A DNA stretch of 64,000 nucleotides, taken from positions 1,054,001 to 1,118,000 of the forward strand of contig MOWL01000045.1 of assembly GCA_002110485.1 (NCBI GenBank). The letters run 5' to 3'. Source of the stretch: Emergomyces orientalis. Lineage: Eukaryota; Ascomycota; Eurotiomycetes; Onygenales; Ajellomycetaceae. The notes beneath the pieces are model-generated. The model was not told where the DNA came from, did not search any database, and saw only the letters and a list, made by a program, of their open reading frames with translations. Below, piece by piece: positions 56,701 to 64,000 of this stretch (the first letter of the stretch is position 1; every line of letters begins with the position of its first letter). The position numbers and the translations under genes were made by a program.

Positions 56701-59700
56701 CTTATCTCGTCGCAAATCCCTTCGATGGGATCCTAAGCTATCGTCACGGTGATAATTTGAATGGCGAGCAGCACGCAGAAATACTGGGGATCAGATGAAC
56801 AAATTCCATCCCCAGAGGTATTCAAATGAACCACGATGGAGTGTCTCCCTGCCACAACGCGTCTGAGTGGGTACATATTCAACAAGCCCGAAATCACTAG
56901 GTTTCAAAGCAAGGTAACAACCGGCATCTCTATTCGGGGCACGGCTCTTTTACTAGGACTTCCTCAGGTGAAAACTTTGGCGGTACCAATACATCTACAT
57001 GCCACCAATCAAATTTATCACCGGATGTCACATCGAACCCCGTTAGACAGCGTACAACACGTCAGTTTATCCCTTTAATCGCGCCGACGCTTGAGCGAGC
57101 ATACGGTCACCAAATTTCATCGAAATTCCGCGGCCAACCTTCATTTCGATGTCCATATGAACCGTGTTTTCCTTCGTTCAAATGGAACTATTCAATTCCA
57201 CCCTAATCCACCCTAAGCTTCCGGGACCATCGAACATTATTTGCTGACGCGAAATCAGAATGGCTAAGAAAATGGTAAAACTGGGATATATTGATATATA
57301 TCAGAGAGGATATGATTTTACCGTTATTATTGCTGAGGGGGTGAATTGCTCTATATCGCCCGAAACACCAATGGGCCTGGATGGAAGCTGGTAGAGAACC
57401 ATGGCCAGAATATATTTTTTCAGTGCTGACGCCGCTACTTTTGACAATTGAACATAAATAGTAGTAAACCCCCTTCTCCTGCAAGTTCTGCTGGAATGTG
57501 AGAATATAGCAGGATATTATGATATATATTTGTGCGCTTCTTGGAAGCAACAATCAGCGGTAACATCCCGCAACAGCAATTATAAATATTTAAATCTGAA
57601 TTGCAGCGCGCAATACCAAGAAGAAGAATATGCATACAACCAAAAGAGAGCAGAAGGGGATATAAGCCTCTGAAATGCCCTGAAATTTCGATTTTCAGAG
57701 TGGTCAAGTAGCCCATATCACAGTAGTCTTAACGATGATCTATTCGAGATCTATGCACAATAAGGCATGTTTAAAACACCTGGAAGCAGGTTGACGTAGC
57801 TCATCGACCAGCTCAAGTTAACCCATCCGTGAATGAAAATCCCGCCATATGCCGGGCCATTATGGACCAGGTTCCCACTCGAAAGGTGATCTTCCTCCAA
57901 GGTTATACGTACGACGGGTTTCGACGTGCGTGTTCAGGATGCATTTGATTTTCTGTTGGTATTCTGCTAAAATTTGCTCCTCAAGCTCTTCTTGGAGTCT
58001 TTCATTTGTTGCAAATCATCCGCATGGAATCCCTTCCAGGCAACTAATCATCAACGGACTAAAGGGCAGATCTTTTCTCTGTATATCCATCTCTACGTCC
58101 TTGTAAAAGCCAGCAGTTGGAGGTGTGCGTTTTATATAAAACCGGATATCACGGGCCTTGGCAGGGGAGTACTGACAAGGCTCATATCGAATATCAGGGG
58201 GTCAGGGATGCGGAAAAAGAAAAAAAGAGGAACGGGTTGACGTGTTGTAAACGGAAGCTTTGGCTTCGTCCAGATCATACGGGAATTGATTATCCTTGAA
58301 CAAGATTGAGATATACAATCTTGTTAACAGTTCTCGATGAGCAGGATAAAGGAAATACCTACCTACGGGAAAATGATGTTATTTAAACTCAATAGGTTTC
58401 TTGTTTTCTTTGCAGATAAGAAGATTGAATAGCTGTATATGCATTTCTCATATTTATATGATAATATTGACCATTTAGTTCTGTAGGATTTGTTGCGATG
58501 ATTAATATTTAATGCTTGGGAGATAAAATGCATTTGAATACACAGATATACGGACTCGGCAAAACAAGATGTCAGTGTCCATTGGCATTTCTTAACCCTA
58601 CAAAATACGATATTTATCCAACAGAGCAGCAGTCATATATAGCCATCAGCGTCAGTAGCCAGGACCAGATAGATGTACGGTCGCCATGGAATGATGAACC
58701 ACAGAATTTGGTGTACACGCAGGGTTTTTGTAACATCATCACCCAAGGAATTCCACGTATTTATTAAACTCACACCATCAGTCAGTCACGTCTTTCTACC
58801 CGGGCAGTTTCTGTCTGTCTTCACCAGCATCATCAATTGATCAGACAGTTGTATAGTTGTATCCCCTACTTTCTTGCTCTCTAAACACACCTCCCCCCCC
58901 CTTGTGCAGAGGCCAAGGCTTGTGGTCGTAAGAATATTCAAGTCTCCATATTTATATTGCCATCATCCGCAGCTTGAACCCCTTTTAACCTTCGAATTCG
59001 TACCCGTCGGATGATCACCCATAAGCCCGTTTCCCTCGTTCGACTTTCTTCATTCTCCTTCTCCCCCATCTTCATATGCTCTCTCTCTGTATGTGCACCT
59101 TTGATCTGCGCAGTGCTTAACTAGAAATTAAATTTGCCTATTCATATCCATTTAATCCTTTCATCAAACCTGTCCTCCGTCTTCTTTTGGTCCTTGGCTT
59201 CTTCATCCCTCTCATTTTTCCTTTCCCCGCCCTTGCCCCAGTCTCACGCTCTGTTTGGCCACCCCCCATTTGTTTCACCTTCAAGAGAAACCCCATTTGA
59301 TTCGCCCTGGCCCGTCAAGAGCTTTCTCCTACCATCGCTAATTGACCTGGCTTTGTGACTGATGTGTGAGCAGACCGCCAGAAAGCCGTTAAATATTAGT
59401 TCAACTCTTCCTGGGTGTACCTAGGTATCCACTTCGTCATCGCCCACCGCGCTCTCCATTGTCGCCCACTGTGCTCCCTTCGCAGTCGTCCCTGATCAGC
59501 ATCGTCTGACACCAACCAACTGACCGACGACAACGGCGGCTAGGGTTTTCGAGAAAAGAGAAAATACTTCGTGAACTCCCAACCGGTCCTTTGTTATATC
59601 AGCCGTTTCGTTTGTCGAATAAGAAAATAAAGAAGACAGAAGAGCTTCTTCCGGGCCTGTTCCTGTCCTTTGTCTCTAGCTGTCGGTTGGCTGTTTGCTG

Positions 59701-59806
59701 TTGGTGAACAGGATCCCGCCTGCTGATTGAGTGTCTCTCACCCAAAACCTGCTTCTGCTTCTTCTTCATCCTCCTTTCCCTTAATAATACCTAGTATATT
59801 GTCACC
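53794..59806. other. 6 kb gene-free region ending in the PAL1 leader
   Basis: The longest gene-free stretch in the window. Short frames (55319-55627, 55599-55940, 56053-56304, 57203-57553 and others) lie on both strands, lack conserved blocks and overlap. No terminal repeats or transposase/reverse-transcriptase motifs were recognised. The last 900 bp (58870-59800) are pyrimidine-rich on plus, typical of a long fungal 5' leader for PAL1. Confidence 0.5.
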
Positions 59807-61888
59807 ATGTCTCTTGCCCCAATATCTATGCCAGGTTTGTGAATATTCATTTCATTTTATAATTCATGCTCAGACATTCTCCAATACTGGCAACAATTAC
59901 AAGACAGCCAACACAACAAACCCAACAATATTACCATCCCCATCCACTCTTAATACCATATCATCAGTCTTTCTACTTTCTACTTTGGCCGCTTTGTGCA
60001 AGTCCTTGTCACTAGCGGTTTCAGACTTCCTGGCAGCTACCCTGCAGGACCCATATAGGCGCAATTTGAACTCCCAACCTGCCAATATATCCAACTAAGA
60101 TCTTGCTAACGCCGTTTCATCATTCTCCTTCTCAGACCAGCAACCCTCGCCGCGATTGACCGTCAATTTGGGATCCAACAATCCCTTTAGAAATCGTGCA
60201 TCTTCGCCTTCCATCGCTTCCCCAACCGGTCCCGTTCCGAAACAACGCCCGGTGTCTAGGAACCCATTCCTCGACGACTCAGAATCTCTCACCACGGTCT
60301 CTGCTCCTTCTGGGAATATGTCACCGGAAAGGCTTTCAACAGTGGATCCTCCGTTGACTGGACATGCTGCGGAATTATTTGTATGTGCCATTACCCCTCC
60401 GAGAAAGTGAAGCAGCACTACCTAAACAACTCGGTTTTTGGTGACGTTTACGTTCTAATGCAAGACATGTTTTGTGTGTAGGAAAACCTCTGCCTCGACA
60501 AGCCTGCAGACAAGCCACTTGAAAAGCCATCGAGCTCAAAAGGAAGACGACCACCTCCACCGCGACAGGAAAACGTTCCCCCCAGTGGACGCTCTCTCTC
60601 TGACGATAAGGCCTCCTCCCGCCGCCCCACTCGACGACCATCGAAAGAAGAATCACAGTCGCGTAGCAAAGGAAATAGTCGGTTGCCAGCTGGAGATATC
60701 TTCGCAGATCCCAAAGAACCCTCAAAATCCCGCAGCCACCGTCGACCCCGCCGCAACTCAGACTCTTCGCTAATGGATATCCCTTCAAAACCACTCGACC
60801 CTGAGGACGAAAAACGAAGACGAGAAAGGAGACATCGAGAGCGTGAAGCTAGACACAAGGACGGCAAATCTCGCAGCAAACGCACAAATGGCCATAGACT
60901 TGATATCATTGATAAGTTGGATGTTACCAGCATATATGGCACTGGCCGTAAGGATCAATTGCCCTCTTTGATTTATTTAAAATAAAATAAAAATTCTGAA
61001 ATTTTCACTAATATTTCCCTTATAGTCTTCCACCATGATGGGCCTTTCGATGCATGCAACCCTCACCGCAATCGTAAAGGATCGCGAGCCGCCCCAATGC
61101 AAGCTTTCGCAAAAGATTCGAGAAACATGGCGTTAGGCGGAGCTGGGCCTAATAACAGCAATATCGATCTCAATCTCTTCCATGGACGAGGAGCTGAGGG
61201 ATATGCGGATTATGCAACCAGTGGTGGTTTGACTAGTAGTAAAATAGACCAAACCGCAGCATTCGACCCAACAGCCAAACTGGAGCCAATTCATGGGGCT
61301 GAAAGTATGGGCTTAGGAACCAGTACCTTCCTCGAGGGCGCCCCCGCGAGCCGTGCTGCCATTCAGCGCCGCCAGAGTGAAAATGAATCTCACAACTTAC
61401 AAAATGGAGGATTGCAGCGCAAGAAAAGTCTTGCACAGAAAATCCGCGGAATTAATAATAGAGACAGAGTCTCCCGCGTTACTTCACCAGAGTCTGCTAT
61501 CGAGTCCACCAACCACGCTCAGGCTAGCCCTCCTCGAACTTCCGGCTCCAGGCGACAGAACGATAGGAACCCATTCTTCCAACAACAGGATTATGATGAT
61601 GCCTACGATAAAAAAGGCGCCAAGATCCACCTTAATTCAGATGACGGCATGTCAGATAACCTCCTCCCCAAGACCAGGCAGCGATCAACTAGTAGCCCAA
61701 AGGTCATTCCAGGCGAAAAGAGAATTACAGAAGAACGAAGCTCTAGCATCGGCGGCGGCGAGGACGCGAAGGCTCCTGCGCAGGTCGCTAGTGGTAGCGG
61801 AGGTTTTATCAACCGAGTCAAAAGCTTGAGAAGGCCAACACAGCCAAAGAGAAGGACGGCGATGGCAGCGGGCGAGTCTTCGTCTTGA
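59807..61888 (+). CDS. PAL1: Pal1 cell-morphology/endocytosis protein
   Basis: Four exons: 59807-59834, 60136-60380, 60482-60947, 61026-61888 (533 aa), phases closing. Pal1 of fission yeast keeps cylindrical cell shape; Pal1/Pal2 of budding yeast are early endocytic coat proteins. Conserved blocks: SNNPFRNRASSPS, PVSRNPFLDDSE and the core LDIIDKLDVTSIYGTG, followed across the last intron by FHHDGPFDACNPHRNRK. A basic Arg/Lys-rich region (DEDEKRRRERRHRERE-like, about 200-225) precedes the core. The rest is disordered. The first exon contributes only nine residues (MSLAPISMP) and is defined by the phase of its GTTTGT donor; it is the least certain part. The NPF tripeptides fit EH-domain binding. 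Confidence 0.9.
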
Positions 61889-63787
61889 GAAAGTGTCTGT
61901 ACATCGAGCACGACCACGGCAGAGCACCTGTGAGAAGGGTTGATAGGGGGGTATCGGAGAGGAAAAGGCTAGGTGAACAATTATTCGAATTGGTGGGATC
62001 TCATGAATGCCTTTGTGTTCTTTTCTTTTGTATTCTTTCTATTCCTTCCAACGGCAGTTGTGTTTTTTTTTTCTTTTTTCTTTATTAAATCATGATCCTT
62101 CATTGCCTTTCGGCCCCCCTTCTTTTTTCTTACTCAATTTTTTTGAGGCTCTTCCCTCCTGGCAATTTTGTTTCTTCATTTTTATTTCTCTTTGCTCCTC
62201 TTCTTTAGTTACTCTGTTTTTATGCTCATTTTCCTCCCGTCATATGCTAGGCAGGCAAGACAGTTTAGTTAGTAGTTGGTTTTCGCTCGCGCTCTCTGTC
62301 TCTCTTTTTCTCAGTTCTCTTGCAGTCTCTCACCAATTCCCACAGCAGGAAGACTCGATCAATTTCTCTCCACACTTCGGTCCATGCGTGCATGCACCAG
62401 TTGGGTCTTATTTTTATCATATTGAATAGTTAGTTAGTGCTGGCAGCTTTTTCATTTTTTAATACTCTATTCTATCACCTTCCAATTTCCATTTCCATTT
62501 CCATTTCTTCTCCTCGCTCCCGTTTTCGCTCCCGTTCTATTCTTTGTTTTCAATTGAATCAGTAAGTCTCTTTATTTATCTACTCACTTCTGTATGACTT
62601 TGACTTGAATGGCCTCAATTCATTCAATCATGCATGCTGCTGTTTTATCCTTCTTTTCATCTTCTCCTCGTTTTCTTTTTCAGTGATTTAACTACATTTT
62701 CCTTTCTTTTGTTGTAAAATTTTTATTTTATTTTATTTATTTTAGAAGCGATGAAAAGCAAAAACAGAAAGGTTTTATTTTTTGGAATTTGTGGAATTTG
62801 TGGATAATGAGTGTTTTTAGCAAAATTTTGTGAAAATGTATTTCACGCCCGCTCCATATTTACCTGCCAACATTTCCTTTCAGCAATTTTAAGAACCTTA
62901 CTGGGACGCACACTGAACGTCAAAACAAGATCCATACATTATAACCGGTTTACTAGGCTTCCACAGGCACATGCTGAACATTATTCCACCTTATGTTCTA
63001 TACTCCATGAGATACCCCCAATCTTGCTTATTTTGGTGAATATCCATGTACATACAACAGCAGAAAACAATGCGTGATCATCATCATCTGTCGATCAGTT
63101 TCATTTATTGGCATTTTCTATGCATGAGCTGAGAGTTGAAGGAAGAAAATGGGATACGTTTTGCTACACCTGCCCTTTGCAGCTATAATTGCGGAATATT
63201 CCATCAATTAATAATAATATAAGGGGGAGAACAGGTGCTATGGCCCACATCGTACCTAGGTAAAATGCCTGGCTACTAAAATACAAATCATGGCCTGGCA
63301 TGACCCGTACGTAGTTGCGCGCTCGTTGCGCGCCCGTTGCACACTCGTCACTATCTTATGATAGATAATACATGTTTCTCGTTACGCTCGCATTGTAGCC
63401 TTGTTTGCTTTCTGGTTATGGCCTTTGTTGCGCTTTAATTTGCGCTCTCGTTGCGCTCTTGTTGCGCTCTCGTTGCGCTCTCGTTGCGCTCTCGTTGCGC
63501 TCTGGTTACGCTCTCAATGAGCCTGGTTACATTTCACCCCTTTTCAAGCTCAAACCCACCAAATCACTTACGTCGATTTTTAGGAAAAATCTGTATATAT
63601 TCGGGATGAATTCAGTTGGAAGTCCTGTTCTACCGGTTACAATACTTATTCCCTCTTCCATGAATTTGGAATCTGGATGAGATAGATTTTGTACTTCTGC
63701 CAAAAATCTCACACTATTTTTTAAATTTTTTTGGACGAGGTCTCAATTTTTCAATTTGGATAACCGCACCTACTGTTATTTCCAACT
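61889..63787. other. PAL1 3' region and intergenic stretch
   Basis: 1.9 kb with long T- and CT-rich tracts (62040-62720), probably the PAL1 3' UTR and terminator. It is followed by AT-rich DNA and the 11-bp minisatellite. No conserved ORF. Confidence 0.55.
63441..63517. repeat. 11-bp minisatellite
   Basis: About seven head-to-tail units of TGCGCTCTCGT with few mismatches. Degenerate related GTTGCGCGCTC units also occur at about 63315-63345 and TTACGCTCG at about 63381. The GC-rich array lies in AT-rich intergenic DNA. Confidence 0.85.
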
Positions 63788-64000
63788 ATGATGCTCCTGT
63801 TGGCCACGGCACCATTGCTGCTGCATAGCTTTTCGGCCGCAGCAGATGTGATTCCTGAGTTTGGGAATGCGACAGGTTTCCCTCCTGTAAGTCACCATCA
63901 ATCCCATCACCCACACACTTTTCCATGGTCATAATGTATATATGCCCCTCCATTTTCAAAAAGAAAAGGTACTAAAATCTGGAAAGTGCGATGCGCTTAT
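63788..64000 (+). CDS. Secreted protein, N-terminal exons only (possibly FAD-linked oxidoreductase)
   Basis: Exon 1 63788-63886 begins with a signal peptide (MMLLLATAPLLLHSFSAAA, about 19-21 residues) followed by DVIPEFGNATGFPP and a consensus GTAAGT donor. A likely exon 2 starts at 63969 and runs off the window, reading VLKSGKCDALI in phase. The pattern of a signal peptide and an early Cys-Asp-Ala-Leu motif is seen at the start of secreted FAD-linked (berberine-bridge type) oxidoreductases, but too little is present to be sure. The rest lies outside the window. Confidence 0.45.

Noticed and set aside
55319..57553. Several 80-116 aa frames as possible orphan genes
   Set aside because: No signal peptides, conserved motifs or coherent splice structures.

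Overview
The window is nuclear DNA of a filamentous ascomycete. Protein-coding genes are split by many short introns (about 50-160 bp) with GT...AG ends and CTGAC/CTAAC-like branch points. Gene content includes Zn2Cys6 regulators, a LaeA-like methyltransferase, PAL1, EFR3 and a Spp1-type COMPASS subunit. Long AT-rich gene-free stretches, a sphingomyelinase-D-like secreted protein and a delta-8 sphingolipid desaturase fit an Onygenales-type (Ajellomycetaceae or relative) genome; that placement is inference. No rRNA, tRNA, CRISPR array or intact transposon was recognised. Exon boundaries were assembled by hand from splice signals and conservation, and for every multi-exon gene the exon phases close to a complete reading frame. 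The one exception is the CDF transporter, which carries a frameshift.

Left part (1-12.8 kb): TAN1 (tRNA ac4C factor) on the minus strand, divergent from a pyruvate decarboxylase on plus. Then a large Fcr1-like Zn2Cys6 transcription factor (minus) and a seven-exon ZIP metal importer (minus). Middle left (12.8-24 kb): a Mn-type cation diffusion facilitator (plus), divergent from the ZIP gene and frameshifted by one base. Next come a ten-exon LaeA-like methyltransferase (minus), a 3 kb gene-free stretch and an MFS sugar transporter (plus).

Middle (25-38 kb): a repeat-rich GPI-anchored surface protein (minus), a DUF3712 membrane protein and a MARVEL-like membrane protein separated by 5 bp on the same strand, a transcription-factor-like protein without a Zn cluster (minus), and a Spp1-like PHD protein fused to a degenerate phosphotransferase domain (plus).

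Right part (38-64 kb): a secreted sphingomyelinase-D/phospholipase-D-like protein (minus), a degenerate Rad51-paralogue-like protein (minus), a class II aldolase/adducin protein (plus), EFR3 (minus), MED31 (minus), a cytochrome-b5 delta-8 sphingolipid desaturase (minus), 6 kb without genes, PAL1 (plus), an 11-bp minisatellite, and the first exons of a secreted, possibly FAD-linked, oxidoreductase cut off by the window end.

Most genes are unrelated housekeeping or surface functions rather than one pathway. Possible functional links are the divergent metal importer/exporter pair, and the lipid-related set (EFR3, sphingolipid desaturase, sphingomyelinase-D-like enzyme), which are neighbours only in a loose sense.
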